Shown piece after piece: positions 52,552 through 61,793 of a stretch of DNA of 64,000 nt; the stretch's first letter is position 1, and every line of letters starts with the position of its first letter. The position numbers were made by a program, and so were the translations under genes. Source of the DNA: Streptomyces sp. NBC_01283 (GTDB lineage Bacteria > Actinomycetota > Actinomycetes > Streptomycetales > Streptomycetaceae); assembly GCF_041435335.1 (NCBI RefSeq), contig NZ_CP108430.1, forward strand, positions 3,330,501 through 3,394,500. The letters run 5' to 3'. The notes beneath the pieces are model-generated. The model was not told where the DNA came from, made no database searches, and saw nothing but the letters and a program-made list of their open reading frames with translations.

Positions 52552-53856
52552 TTACCCAACCGGGGGCAAGCTATGACCGCCCCGTGCAAGCACCCGGGCC
52601 AGGGCTTCCACCACGTCGGGCTGATAGTCGCGGCCCGTGCCCAGACGGAGCCGCTCCAGGGCGTTGAGAGGGCCTCCGGGACCTTCTCCCCGCGCCATCT
52701 CGTCGTACGCGTTGGCGGCTCGCACGATACGGGCGGTGAGCGGCTGGTCGCGGTACGGGTCGGCCTGCCGCTCCACGACCACGGCGACGTCGCCGTTCAC
52801 CCCCGTCTGACGCACCACGGCGCCCCCGAGCAGGGCGATCCGCCGCTGTTCCGCGTCCGGCAGGGCGGCGGTGGCGCCCGCGGGCACCGGGTCGACGAGG
52901 GAGAGCTGCCCGATGTCGTGCATCAGCGCCGCGTGCTCCAGGACGGCGAGGTCCGGCGCGGAGAGCCCCAGCTCACGCCCGACGGCCCGGCTGAGGGCGG
53001 CCACGCGGCGTGCGTGGCCCTGCGGGGTGTACCCGGCGATCTCGGTGGACCGGGCGAGCGAGGTGATGGTCTGCCGGTAGGTGGTCCGCACCGCGGCGTA
53101 CCGCCCGAACGACAGCTGGGTCAGGAGCAGCGGCAGACTGAACACCGGCAGCGCCCAGAGCCCCGCCACGGCCACCGCGAGCGCCATGACGGCCCCCGTC
53201 GCGCACACGGCGGACCCGATGCCGAGCATGGCCCGCAGCTCGTCTCTCAGGATGGGTCCGAAGGGGATGGGGGTACCTCCCATGCCTTTGAGGCTATGGG
53301 GGAGGGTCCTGGCGTGCGCCATGCCGGCGGCGAGCACGGCGTCGCAGAGGGCGGTCAGGACGAGCAGCGCGGCGATGACGGCGGCGAAGCCGGGCCCCTG
53401 CCCCACCCACTCCTCCAACTTGCCCGCGTTGTAGAGCGGTTGGAAGCAGGCGGCGGCGAATCCCACGGTGAGCACGCGCCGCGCCACATGGTCGAGGGCG
53501 GGCCCCTTGCCGAGCGCCACATGCGGCACCGCCCCGACGAGCGCGGCGGCCACGACCACGGCGATCACCTGGAGCACGCCGTGGTGCGTGGTGCGCCCGC
53601 CGACCTCCCCCAGCAGCGCGTACGCGAGCGCCCCCGCGGCCCCGAGCGGCGCGGGCTCCCGGTCGCTCCCCCCGCTGCCCCACCGGGCAAGCTCCCCCAC
53701 GGCGACGAGCCCCCCGAAGGCGAGCGCGATCCCTCCTTCGGCGATGCCGTGCCAGAGGGTCCAGCCGAGGCCGAGCAGGGTGAGCAGCCCCGCGGAGCCG
53801 TACACGAGGACCGTCACCGCTGCGGGCAGGCGTTCCGCACGGCGGGCGGCCCTCAC
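52552..53856 (-). CDS. Integral membrane HD-domain protein with degenerate HD-GYP
   Basis: 434 residues: an N-terminal membrane part of about 260 residues with seven or so helices, then an HD domain (GYTPQGHARRVAALSRAVG and HAALMHDIGQLSLVD). The later HH...GYP half of an HD-GYP domain is missing (VVVERQADPYRDQPL in its place), so phosphodiesterase activity on c-di-GMP is unlikely. GTG 53856 overlaps the stop of the upstream HD-GYP gene (GTGA). The two probably act as a pair. Confidence 0.82.
   Translation of the reverse strand: MRAARRAERLPAAVTVLVYGSAGLLTLLGLGWTLWHGIAEGGIALAFGGLVAVGELARWGSGGSDREPAPLGAAGALAYALLGEVGGRTTHHGVLQVIAVVVAAALVGAVPHVALGKGPALDHVARRVLTVGFAAACFQPLYNAGKLEEWVGQGPGFAAVIAALLVLTALCDAVLAAGMAHARTLPHSLKGMGGTPIPFGPILRDELRAMLGIGSAVCATGAVMALAVAVAGLWALPVFSLPLLLTQLSFGRYAAVRTTYRQTITSLARSTEIAGYTPQGHARRVAALSRAVGRELGLSAPDLAVLEHAALMHDIGQLSLVDPVPAGATAALPDAEQRRIALLGGAVVRQTGVNGDVAVVVERQADPYRDQPLTARIVRAANAYDEMARGEGPGGPLNALERLRLGTGRDYQPDVVEALARVLARGGHSLPPVG
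53266..53308. repeat. Palindromic Streptomyces repeat element inside the HD gene
   Basis: GGGGGTACCTCCC...GGCTATGGGGGAGGG forms a short hairpin-like element seen dispersed in streptomycete genomes. Here it adds about 13 in-frame residues (PHSLKGMGGTPIPF) between membrane helices. Confidence 0.5.
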
Positions 53857-55202
53857 CGCGGCGCCGTCCCCTGGGCGGCGGGAACTCCGGGCTCTCCCTG
53901 GCGTGCCGTCGGCACCTCGCCCGTGTCCGACGTGACCGCGGGGTGCCACCCGTGCCGGTCGAGGGCCCGCCGCAGGGCGGTGACCATGACGGGGTCGAAC
54001 TGCGACCCCGCGCACCGGGACAGCTCGGCCACGGCGGCCTCGACGGGCCTGCCCCGCCGGTAGGACCGCGTGGACGTCATGGCGTCGAAGGCGTCCGCGA
54101 CGGCCACCACCCGGGCGAACTCCGGGATCTGCTGCCCCACGAGCCCGTAGGGGTATCCGCTCCCGTCGATCCGCTCGTGGTGGTGGAGGATCGCCGCCCG
54201 CGCCTCGCCGAGGAAGCCGATCCCGCGCACCATCTCGTGGCCGTACTCGGGATGCAGCTCGATGACCCGCCGCTCCTCGGGGGTCAGCGGGCCGTCCTTG
54301 CGCAGCAGCCTGGTCGGCACGCCGAGCTTGCCGACGTCGTGCAGGATCCCGGCGAACCGCAGGCTCTCCACCCGCTCGTCCGCCATCCCCAGCTCCCGCG
54401 CGATCAGCACGGAGGCCTGTCCCACGCGCTCGCTGTGCCCACGGGTGTACCGGTCCTTGATGTCGACGGCCTGGACGAGCGCCCGGATGGTGGCCTGGTG
54501 GGCGGCGCGCTCGCGGTGGTACTGCGCGAAGACCCAGCAGGAGACCCCCATCGGGAGCAGCACGAGGAGCGCGGCGAGCGGCCCGTACGGACTGCGCCAC
54601 AGCACCGCCATCATCAGTCCGGCGAGACCGTGCACCGCGACCGGCGCGAACGACCGCAGGAAGAGCCCCCGCCACGCTTTGCGCACCGGCACCCGTTCCG
54701 CGGTGGCCAGGATGCCGCCGTCCAGGACGGTCAGCACGGCGGAGAAGGCGAGGACGGCAGCTCCCGCGGGCGCGAGCGCGTACGGAAAGTCGGGCGCGGC
54801 CACGGCCTCGTGCCCGCCGAGCGCTCCGTACGCCCACGCCGAGACCCAGGCGGCCAGGGCGAGTTGGGCCGCGCGCCAGACCCTGCGCACCCACCGGGGG
54901 CTTCGCTCGACGCGGGCGAGCAGCGCCCCCGGCACCGCGACGAGCGCGGCGGCGGCGGGCGGCAGCAGGAAGACGGCGGCGAGCAGTACGGGGAAGAAGG
55001 TGCCGAGGCCGTTGAGGTGGGCGCCCGCGCGGCGGCCGATGATCCGGCAGCGGGTGATCTGCTCGCACCCGGCGTAGAGCACGGCGAGCAGCGCGAGCGC
55101 GGCCCAGGGCGTGCGCGCGGTCAGCGCGGGCGCGGCGCAGGCGGCGCCGGCCAGGGCGGCGCACAGGATGTAGGCGCGCGCCCATGGAGCGATGGACCGC
55201 AT
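53853..55202 (-). CDS. HD-GYP domain integral membrane protein
   Basis: 449 residues. About seven membrane helices (MASE-like, residues 1-240) anchor a cytoplasmic HD-GYP domain: HSERVGQASVLIAREL, HDVGKLGVP, HPEYGHEMV, HHHERIDGSGYPYGL and DAFDAMTSTRSYR, all ligand positions present. HD-GYP proteins hydrolyse c-di-GMP or related dinucleotides. ATG 55202 is preceded by GGAGGAGG. First gene of a two-gene unit downstream of rsrA. Confidence 0.9.
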   Translation of the reverse strand: MRSIAPWARAYILCAALAGAACAAPALTARTPWAALALLAVLYAGCEQITRCRIIGRRAGAHLNGLGTFFPVLLAAVFLLPPAAAALVAVPGALLARVERSPRWVRRVWRAAQLALAAWVSAWAYGALGGHEAVAAPDFPYALAPAGAAVLAFSAVLTVLDGGILATAERVPVRKAWRGLFLRSFAPVAVHGLAGLMMAVLWRSPYGPLAALLVLLPMGVSCWVFAQYHRERAAHQATIRALVQAVDIKDRYTRGHSERVGQASVLIARELGMADERVESLRFAGILHDVGKLGVPTRLLRKDGPLTPEERRVIELHPEYGHEMVRGIGFLGEARAAILHHHERIDGSGYPYGLVGQQIPEFARVVAVADAFDAMTSTRSYRRGRPVEAAVAELSRCAGSQFDPVMVTALRRALDRHGWHPAVTSDTGEVPTARQGEPGVPAAQGTAPR

Positions 55203-55332
55203 GGCGCTGCCTCCTCCCCCGTGACCGTCCCCAGGGACCACGTTCCAAGGTCCGGAGACTAGAACGGCTGCCCCGTGCTGAGCGCCCCTCTGGCGGAAAT
55301 TGGCACCGTACGAGTGACGGTGAACAGAAAAA

Positions 55333-55366
55333 AGCAGGCCGTGACGGTCTCCCGTCACGGCCTGCT
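55333..55366 (-). terminator. sigR-rsrA terminator
   Basis: 15-bp perfect stem (55333-55347 with 55352-55366), TCTC loop; on the minus strand it is followed by a run of T (A-rich 55326-55333 on the plus strand). Confidence 0.92.
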
Positions 55367-55386
55367 CACACTCAACTACCGCACGT

Positions 55387-55731
55387 TCAGGCTTCCTTGG
55401 CCCGCAGCCCCTTGGCGGGCACACCGCCGTCGGCGGTCACCGTCTCCACCGTCACGTCGTGATCGGGCACGGCCTCGCCCGACCGGATCAGATCGATGCG
55501 GCCCATGACCTTGGCGCGCAGGTCGACGGGGACGTCGTCCTGGCCGCAGCAGCGCTTCACCAGCTTCTTGACCGCCTGCTCAAGGCCGTACTTCTCCAGG
55601 CAGGGAGAGCACTCCTCGAAATGTGTCTCGAACTTGGTGCAGTCGCTGTCCGGCATCTCGTGGTCCAGGAACTCGTACAGATGGTCCAGGACTTCACTGC
55701 AATCCGTCTCGTGCGGCTCTCCGCAGCTCAT
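55387..55731 (-). CDS. rsrA: Zinc-binding thiol-redox anti-sigma factor RsrA
   Basis: 114-residue ZAS-family protein that holds SigR inactive until oxidised by disulfide stress. Zn ligands Cys11, His37, Cys41 and Cys44 ([13 protein letters not shown]) sit exactly as in S. coelicolor RsrA; the C-terminal tail is slightly longer. The ATG overlaps the sigR stop by four bases, giving equal translation. Confidence 0.96.
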   Translation of the reverse strand: MSCGEPHETDCSEVLDHLYEFLDHEMPDSDCTKFETHFEECSPCLEKYGLEQAVKKLVKRCCGQDDVPVDLRAKVMGRIDLIRSGEAVPDHDVTVETVTADGGVPAKGLRAKEA

Positions 55732-56573
55732 GAGCCTGAGCCTTTCGCTTCGTTCGACGACTCTGACGCGGCGCCGGCGGGGACGAGGCCGCGGTCACGG
55801 GCGTAGTCCTCGAGCATGCCGCGCAGTTGGCGACGGCCGCGGTGCAACCGGGACATCACCGTACCGATGGGTGTCCCCATAATGTCCGCGATCTCCTTGT
55901 ACGCAAAGCCCTCGACGTCGGCGAGATAGACGGCGATGCGGAATTCCTCGGGGATCGCCTGCAGCGCCGACTTCACGTCGGAGTCGGGCAGGTGATCGAG
56001 CGCCTGCGACTCGGCCGAGCGCAGACCGGTGGACATGTGCGACTCGGCACGCGCGAGCTGCCAGTCCTCGATCTCCTCGGCGGCGCTGCGCTGGGGCTCG
56101 CGCTGCTTCTTGCGGTACGAGTTGATGAACGTGTTGGTGAGGATGCGGTACAGCCACGCCTTGAGGTTGGTGCCCTCACGGAACTGGTGGAACGACGCGT
56201 ACGCCTTGGCGTAGGTCTCCTGCACCAGGTCCTCCGCGTCCGCCGGGTTGCGCGTCATGCGCAGCGCCGCCGAGTACATCTGGTCGAGGAAGCCCAAGGC
56301 GTCCCGCTCGAAGCGGGCCGTGCGCTCCGCCGACGTCTCAGCGCCTCCGTCGGGTCGCTCCGCCTGGCCGTTCTCGGCCCCTGCGTCGGTCCCAGTGACC
56401 GGACCCACCTCCTCCAAAGACGTGGTGAGACCGAAAGCAGTCCCACTCGAATCGGAGGATAGACGACGATCCGGTCCCGCCGCCGCTCGAATAGGAGCGG
56501 TCTTGGGCGCGCTCAGCACCGTCCACTCCAGGTCAGGGGCGCTGGAGCGAGCCGGGCAGATGGTCGAACCCAT
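55728..56573 (-). CDS. sigR: ECF sigma factor SigR, with long isoform SigR'
   Basis: Master regulator of the thiol-oxidative stress response. The constitutive form starts at GTG 56408 ([12 protein letters not shown], 226 residues), preceded by GGAGGAG. From ATG 56573 an extra 55 residues give SigR', as in S. coelicolor, where the long form is made from a SigR-dependent promoter and is unstable (degraded by ClpP). Regions 2 ([20 protein letters not shown]) and 4 ([20 protein letters not shown]) are typical. An upstream TTG at 56597 is a less likely start. Confidence 0.95.
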   Translation of the reverse strand: MGSTICPARSSAPDLEWTVLSAPKTAPIRAAAGPDRRLSSDSSGTAFGLTTSLEEVGPVTGTDAGAENGQAERPDGGAETSAERTARFERDALGFLDQMYSAALRMTRNPADAEDLVQETYAKAYASFHQFREGTNLKAWLYRILTNTFINSYRKKQREPQRSAAEEIEDWQLARAESHMSTGLRSAESQALDHLPDSDVKSALQAIPEEFRIAVYLADVEGFAYKEIADIMGTPIGTVMSRLHRGRRQLRGMLEDYARDRGLVPAGAASESSNEAKGSGS

Positions 56574-56621
56574 GCGGCTGACTTCCTCTCGTACCAACAG
56601 CGTTTAGCTTCTGTTCGGCAC

Positions 56622-56647
56622 AACAGAGGTCATGCACCCAACATTCC
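56622..56647 (-). promoter_or_regulatory. Sigma-R promoter for sigR' (autoregulation)
   Basis: On the minus strand GGAAT (56647-56643), 18 bases, GTT (56624-56622): exact fit to GGAAT-N18-GTT. It overlaps the end of the upstream hydrolase gene and would start RNA about 40 bases before the SigR' ATG. Confidence 0.85.
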
Positions 56648-57295
56648 CGCCCACCGCGTGACGCCATCCGTGACGATCGTCATGGCTTCGGCCTCCCCGA
56701 TGGGGGCGCGTTTGGGAATAGCGAAGCCGTGATCGCCGTGGGGAACTTCCACGAGCTCGTACGTCCCCGCGGGGAACTCGGCGGGCTTCCCGAAGGGGTC
56801 GTTGCCGCCCTGCACGACGAGGGTCGGCACCCCGGCGCCGAGGAGCTCGTCCGCGCGGGACTTCTCCGGCTTGCCCGGCGGGTGCAGCGGGAAGCTGAGG
56901 GCGAGCACGGCGGCGGCGCCCAGCTCGGTGGCAGTACGGCAGGCGACGCGGGCTCCTGCGCTGCGGCCGCCCGCGATCACCGGGAGGCCCGGCTTCGTCA
57001 GCGCGGGCCACAGGCCGCGCCATCCCACATCCAGCGTCTTGGGCGCGGGCGCCAGCTTCTTGCCCGCGACGCGCCAGGGCTGCTCCACGAGGGCGACGGT
57101 GACGCCGTGCGCGGGCAGGGCGGCGGCGATGGCCCACAGGTCGCGCGCCTCGATGCCGCCGCCCGCACCGTGGCTCACGGCGAGCACCAGGCGGGCCTTG
57201 TTCTTGGGGGCGGGGTGCCAGGTGATGCGCGCCTCACCTGCGTCGGTCCCGACGATCTCGCTCTTGGTCACGTGCTGAGTCGCATCAGAGGTCAC
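56630..57295 (-). CDS. Alpha/beta hydrolase (dienelactone-hydrolase-like)
   Basis: 221-residue cytoplasmic hydrolase of the KANL3/Tex30-like group. Nucleophile Ser in AGGRSAGARVA, Asp in VVQGGNDPFG and His in VPHGDHGFA complete the triad. The gene starts one base after the SRAP stop, and its own 3' end carries the sigR' promoter, so transcription read-through into sigR is possible. Substrate unknown. Confidence 0.88.
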   Translation of the reverse strand: MTSDATQHVTKSEIVGTDAGEARITWHPAPKNKARLVLAVSHGAGGGIEARDLWAIAAALPAHGVTVALVEQPWRVAGKKLAPAPKTLDVGWRGLWPALTKPGLPVIAGGRSAGARVACRTATELGAAAVLALSFPLHPPGKPEKSRADELLGAGVPTLVVQGGNDPFGKPAEFPAGTYELVEVPHGDHGFAIPKRAPIGEAEAMTIVTDGVTRWAGMLGA

Positions 57296-57296
57296 A

Positions 57297-58112
57297 TCAG
57301 AAGAGTGTGCCCTCCTCGGGCCCCTCCAGCTCCTTCAGCAGCTCCGGCCCGTTGTTGCGTACGTTGCTGACCGCCGTCGACACCGGGTAGGCCCGCATCA
57401 GGCCGGGCGGGGGCGGCTCCAGGAGGGGGCGCAGGTCCTCGACGTCCGTGCGCGAGGGGTCGAGCCAGGCGTCCCAGCGGTCCGGCGTCAGCATCAGGGG
57501 CATCCGCGGGTGGATCTCCGCCAGCGTGTGCGGGCCCTCCTTGGGCGGAACCGCGAGGGGCGAAGTCTCCGCCTCCGTCGTGATCACCGTGCACGTCACC
57601 CACCAGGCCAGGGGGTGCTCGTCCGGGAGCGTCTTGTCGCGCCAGAACTCGTAGAGCCCCGCCATCGCGAAGACCGAGCCGTCGGCGGGCGTCACGAAGT
57701 ACGGCTGCTTGCGGGGCCGCTTCTTCTTGCCCTCGACCTCCAGATCGCGCTCGCCGGAGCCGGTCACCCACTCGTAATAGCCGTCGGCCGGGATGACGCA
57801 GCGGCGGGAGGAGAAGGCACGGCGGTACGAGGGCTTCTCGTGCACGGTCTCCGCGCGGGCGTTGATCATCCGGGCGCCGCCCTCGGGCGTCTTCGACCAG
57901 GACGGCACGAGCCCCCACTTGAGCGTGCGGAGCTGGCGAACCGGCCGGGGGTCTTCCGCGTCTTTCACAGGACGGTCGAGGACCGCGTAGACCTCCTTCG
58001 TGGGAGCCACGTTGAAATCGGGGGCGAGCGCCTCCTCCGGCTCCCACTTCTCGATCTCAAAGACTCCCGCGAGATCCTCGGGCCTACGACTCGATGCATA
58101 CCGTCCGCACAT
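57297..58112 (-). CDS. SOS response-associated peptidase (SRAP/YedK, HMCES-like)
   Basis: 271-residue DNA-damage protein that crosslinks to abasic sites in single-stranded DNA through Cys2 (MCGRYASSRRPEDLAG). Conserved Asn in FNVAPTKEV, the Glu in CVIPADGYYEW and His in AEIHPRMPLML are present. Start at ATG 58112 exposes Cys2, as needed; no ribosome site, possibly leaderless. Cotranscribed with the hydrolase; divergent from the M50 gene. Confidence 0.93.
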   Translation of the reverse strand: MCGRYASSRRPEDLAGVFEIEKWEPEEALAPDFNVAPTKEVYAVLDRPVKDAEDPRPVRQLRTLKWGLVPSWSKTPEGGARMINARAETVHEKPSYRRAFSSRRCVIPADGYYEWVTGSGERDLEVEGKKKRPRKQPYFVTPADGSVFAMAGLYEFWRDKTLPDEHPLAWWVTCTVITTEAETSPLAVPPKEGPHTLAEIHPRMPLMLTPDRWDAWLDPSRTDVEDLRPLLEPPPPGLMRAYPVSTAVSNVRNNGPELLKELEGPEEGTLF

Positions 58113-58161
58113 ACGTGCCAGACTGCCAGACCCCGTACGACCAGAGGAGCCGGTCCAGACA

Positions 58162-58896
58162 ATGGCCCACGCAATGGAAAGCACCGCGAACGCCAGCCTG
58201 ACCGACCTCTGGGACCGGGTCTTCGGCACGCAGGCCGCCCCCGACGAGTGGCTGGTGATCATCACCGGTCTCGTGGCGCTCGCCGTCGTCGTGCCGCACG
58301 GCGTCTGGCGCGTGGCCCGCAACGCCATCACCATCGCGCACGAGGGCGGCCACGGCCTGGTCGCCCTCCTGACCGGCCGCCGCCTCGACGGCATCCGGCT
58401 GCACTCCGACACCAGCGGCCTCACCGTCTCCCGCGGCAAGCCGACCGGCCTCGGCATGATCCTGACCGCGGCATCGGGCTACACCGCGCCGCCCCTGCTC
58501 GGCCTCGGCGGGGCCGCGCTGCTGGCCGCCGACCACATCACGGCGTTCCTGTGGCTCGCCACGGCGCTGCTCATCGTGATGCTCGTCATGATCCGGAACG
58601 CGTACGGCGCCCTCACGGTGGTCATCACCGGCGGCACCTTCCTGCTCGTCTCCTGGCTGACCAGCTCGCAGGTCCAGGCGGCGTTCGCGTACGCGGTGGT
58701 GTGGTTCCTGCTCCTGGGTGGCGTACGTCCCGCCTTCGAGCTGCAGTCCAAGCGCAGGCGCGGTGGCGCGGGCGACTCGGACGCCGACCAGCTCTCCCGG
58801 CTCACGCACGTTCCCGCCGGAATGTGGCTCTTCCTCTTCCACGCCGTCTCACTGTGCTCACTGATAGGCGGCGGTCGCTGGCTGCTCGGCCTCTGA
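58162..58896 (+). CDS. M50-family membrane metalloprotease (M50B-like)
   Basis: 244-residue integral membrane protein with about six helices. Zn motif HEGGH in ITIAHEGGHGLVALLTGR, with the third ligand expected in the later helix. M50B-type site-2-like proteases cut within membranes; the target is unknown. ATG 58162 or 58174. Divergent from the SRAP operon, 44 bases before aroA on the same strand. Confidence 0.85.
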   Translation: MAHAMESTANASLTDLWDRVFGTQAAPDEWLVIITGLVALAVVVPHGVWRVARNAITIAHEGGHGLVALLTGRRLDGIRLHSDTSGLTVSRGKPTGLGMILTAASGYTAPPLLGLGGAALLAADHITAFLWLATALLIVMLVMIRNAYGALTVVITGGTFLLVSWLTSSQVQAAFAYAVVWFLLLGGVRPAFELQSKRRRGGAGDSDADQLSRLTHVPAGMWLFLFHAVSLCSLIGGGRWLLGL

Positions 58897-58940
58897 GCAG
58901 CACCGACTGCGCCATTACCGTGAGCCACTAAAGTGTGGGC

Positions 58941-60257
58941 ATGACCGTTAACCCCGCGCACAGCACCCTCTGGCCAGCCCCGCACGCGAGCGGAGCCGTC
59001 GCCGCGACGGTCCATGTGCCCGGGTCCAAATCGGTCACCAACCGCGGCCTCGTCCTGGCCGCCCTCGCCGCCGAGCCCGGCTGGCTGCGCCGCCCGCTGC
59101 GCTCCCGCGACACCCTTCTGATGGCGGGCGCCCTGCGCGCACTGGGCGTCGGCATCGAGGAAGGCGTGGGCCCGGACGGTTCCGGTGAGGCCTGGCGGGT
59201 CATCCCCTCCGGCCTGCACGGCCCCGCCACGGTCGACGTCGGCAACGCCGGCACGGTCATGCGCTTCCTGCCCCCGGTCGCCGCCCTCGCCGACGGCCCG
59301 ATCCGCTTCGACGGCGACCCCCGTTCGTACGAGCGTCCGCTGAACGGCGTGATCGACGCCCTGCGCGCGCTCGGCGCCCGTATCGACGACGACGGCCGCG
59401 GCGCGCTGCCGCTGACCGTGCACGGCGGCGGCGCCCTCGACGGCGGCCCGGTCGAGATCGACGCCTCCTCGTCCTCCCAGTTCGTGAGCGCCCTGCTGCT
59501 CTCGGGCCCGCGCTTCAACCAGGGCGTCGAGGTGCGGCACACCGGCTCCGCGCTGCCCTCCATGCCGCACATCCGGATGACCGTCGACATGCTCCGCGCC
59601 GTCGGCGCCCAGGTGGACACCCCGGAGTCGGGCGGCGAGCCGAACGTGTGGCGGGTCACCCCCGGCGCCCTGCTCGGCCGCGATCTGACCGTGGAGCCCG
59701 ACCTCTCCAACGCCCAGCCGTTCCTGGCCGCCGCCCTGGTCACCGGCGGCACCGTGACCGTCCCCGACTGGCCCGCGCACACCACGCAGCCCGGCGACCG
59801 GCTGCGGGAGATCTTCACCGAGATGGGCGGTTCCTGCGAACTGACCGGGCAGGGCCTGGTGTTCACCGGCTCCGGCTCGATCCACGGCCTCGATGTGGAC
59901 CTGAGCGAGGTCGGCGAGCTGACCCCCGGCATCGCGGCCGTCGCCGCCCTCGCCGACTCCCCCTCGACCCTGCGCGGCGTCGCCCACCTGCGGCTGCACG
60001 AGACGGACCGCCTGGCGGCCCTCACCAAGGAGATCAACGAACTCGGCGGCGACGTCACCGAGACCGCTGACGGCCTGCACATCCGGCCGCGCCGCCTGCA
60101 CGGCGGGATCTTCCACACGTACGACGACCACCGCATGGCCACCGCGGGCGCCATCATCGGCCTGGCGGTGGAGGGCGTGCAGATCGAGAACGTCGCGACG
60201 ACGGCGAAGACGCTGCCCGACTTCCCCGATCTCTGGACCGGAATGCTCGGGAACTGA
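58941..60257 (+). CDS. aroA: 3-Phosphoshikimate 1-carboxyvinyltransferase (EPSP synthase)
   Basis: 438-residue enzyme of the shikimate pathway joining PEP to shikimate-3-phosphate. [28 protein letters not shown], and [12 protein letters not shown] are the substrate-binding signatures. GNAGTVMR is of the common (class I-like) form. The ATG at 58941 has a weak ribosome site, so it may be leaderless or coupled to the M50 gene. Confidence 0.95.
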   Translation: MTVNPAHSTLWPAPHASGAVAATVHVPGSKSVTNRGLVLAALAAEPGWLRRPLRSRDTLLMAGALRALGVGIEEGVGPDGSGEAWRVIPSGLHGPATVDVGNAGTVMRFLPPVAALADGPIRFDGDPRSYERPLNGVIDALRALGARIDDDGRGALPLTVHGGGALDGGPVEIDASSSSQFVSALLLSGPRFNQGVEVRHTGSALPSMPHIRMTVDMLRAVGAQVDTPESGGEPNVWRVTPGALLGRDLTVEPDLSNAQPFLAAALVTGGTVTVPDWPAHTTQPGDRLREIFTEMGGSCELTGQGLVFTGSGSIHGLDVDLSEVGELTPGIAAVAALADSPSTLRGVAHLRLHETDRLAALTKEINELGGDVTETADGLHIRPRRLHGGIFHTYDDHRMATAGAIIGLAVEGVQIENVATTAKTLPDFPDLWTGMLGN

Positions 60258-60274
60258 CGGGCGGATCCCAGAAC

Positions 60275-61288
60275 ATGCGCCGTTACGGAAAGAACCCCGA
60301 CGAGGACGACATCCGCGTCCGCCCCAACCGCAAGGGCAACCGCCCGCGCACGCACATCAGGCCCAAGCACGAGGACGCGTCGGACGGCATGGTCCTCACC
60401 GTCGACCGGGGCCGCCTGACCGTCCTGGTCGGCGACCAGGTCGTGATGGCCATGAAGGCCCGCGAACTGGGCCGCAAGGCTGCCGTGGTGGGCGACCGCG
60501 TCTCGCTCGTCGGGGATCTCTCCGGCAAGAAGGACACCCTCGCGCGCATCGTGCGCATCTCGCCGCGTACATCGGTACTGCGGCGCACGGCCGACGACGA
60601 CGACCCCTACGAGCGGGTGGTCGTCGCCAACGCCGACCAGCTGGCCATCGTCACCGCCCTCGCCGATCCGGAGCCGCGCACGCGCTTGATCGACCGCTGC
60701 ATCGTGGCGGCGTACGACGGCGGTCTCACGCCGCTTCTCGTCCTGACCAAGTCCGACCTGGCGTCCGCGGACAAGATCCTGGAGACCTACTCCACCCTCG
60801 ACATGCCCTATGTCGTCACCAGCCGCGAGGAGTTCACCGACGACGCGGAGCTCACCCGGGTGCGCGAGGTGCTCGACGGCAAGGTCACCGCGTTCGTCGG
60901 CCACTCCGGTGTGGGCAAGACGACGCTGGTCAACGCCCTGGTCCCGGAGGACCGCCGACGCATCACCGGGCACGTCAACGCCGTCACGGGCCGCGGCCGC
61001 CACACCACCACGTCGGCGCTCGCGCTCCCCCTGGCGGGCTCTCCCGGGGGGTGGCTGGTCGACACGCCCGGCGTGCGGTCCTTCGGCCTGCACCACGTCG
61101 ACCCGTCCCGCGTCATCCTCGCCTTCCCCGACCTGGTGCCGGGGACCGAGGGCTGTCCGCGCGCGTGCAGCCACGACGAGGCGGACTGCGCGCTCGACGC
61201 CTGGGTGGCGGAGGGGCACGCGGATCCCGCGCGGCTCTACTCGCTGCGCAGGCTCCTCTCGACCCGTGAGCGACGCGACGACGACTGA
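60275..61288 (+). CDS. rsgA: Ribosome small-subunit GTPase RsgA (YjeQ)
   Basis: 337-residue circularly permuted GTPase in late 30S maturation. Order of motifs G4 (LTKSDLAS), G1 (GHSGVGKTTLVNAL), G3 (DTPGVRSFGL) shows the permutation; an OB-fold precedes and a Zn finger follows (CPRACSHDEADCAL). Starts 17 bases after aroA, the usual streptomycete pairing. Confidence 0.95.
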   Translation: MRRYGKNPDEDDIRVRPNRKGNRPRTHIRPKHEDASDGMVLTVDRGRLTVLVGDQVVMAMKARELGRKAAVVGDRVSLVGDLSGKKDTLARIVRISPRTSVLRRTADDDDPYERVVVANADQLAIVTALADPEPRTRLIDRCIVAAYDGGLTPLLVLTKSDLASADKILETYSTLDMPYVVTSREEFTDDAELTRVREVLDGKVTAFVGHSGVGKTTLVNALVPEDRRRITGHVNAVTGRGRHTTTSALALPLAGSPGGWLVDTPGVRSFGLHHVDPSRVILAFPDLVPGTEGCPRACSHDEADCALDAWVAEGHADPARLYSLRRLLSTRERRDDD

Positions 61289-61397
61289 CCTGGCCGTTGT
61301 TTGCTCCCCAGGCGCGGCGGCAAAGGCATAATCGCACCAGGCCTGATCCAAGCCAGGCGAAGCGGTCACCGGACGTACGGTTGCGGGAGGCAGAGAC

Positions 61398-61721
61398 ATG
61401 GCGTGGCTGCTGGTCATCGTCGCGGGGTTCCTGGAGACAGGCTTCGCGGTCTGTCTGAAACTCTCGCACGGCTTCACCCGGCTCTGGCCGACCATCACCT
61501 TCGCGGCCTTCGCCCTGGGCAGCTTCGGTCTGCTCACGCTCGCCCTGCGCAAGCTCGACGTGGGTCCGGCGTACGCGGTCTGGACGGGCATCGGCGCCGC
61601 GGGCACCGCGATCTACGGAATGATCTTCCTCGGCGACGTGGTGTCCACGCTCAAGCTCGTCTCGATCTCGTTCGTGATCATCGGCGTCATCGGCCTGCAG
61701 CTCTCGGGCTCCGCCCACTGA
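61398..61721 (+). CDS. SMR-family small multidrug/guanidinium exporter
   Basis: 107-residue protein with four helices: MAWLLVIVAGFLETGFAVCL with the essential Glu (WLLVIVAGFLETG, position 13), YAVWTGIGAAGTAI and FLGDVVSTLKLVSISFVIIG. It belongs with SugE/Gdx-like exporters, which remove guanidinium, rather than broad EmrE-type, though residues alone are not decisive. GGGAGG precedes ATG. No guanidine riboswitch was confirmed in its leader. Confidence 0.88.
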   Translation: MAWLLVIVAGFLETGFAVCLKLSHGFTRLWPTITFAAFALGSFGLLTLALRKLDVGPAYAVWTGIGAAGTAIYGMIFLGDVVSTLKLVSISFVIIGVIGLQLSGSAH

Positions 61722-61748
61722 CCCGCACGCCGAGCGGCCTCCTCAGGC

Positions 61749-61793
61749 GTCTCGGGTGCCTGGGGCTTCTCGGGTGCCTGGGGCGTCTCAGGT
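61749..61793. repeat. 18-bp tandem repeat between the SMR and TetR genes
   Basis: Two copies of an 18-bp unit (61749-61766, 61767-61784, one mismatch) and a partial third that overlaps the tetR stop. Confidence 0.8.

Noticed and set aside
55728..56597. TTG 56597 as sigR' start
   Set aside because: ATG 56573 gives the known 55-residue extension and has a better spaced purine-rich site.
61289..61397. Guanidine riboswitch before the SMR exporter
   Set aside because: Short GC hairpins and an ACGTACGG are present, but none of the known class I-III consensus elements fits; a covariance-model search would settle it.
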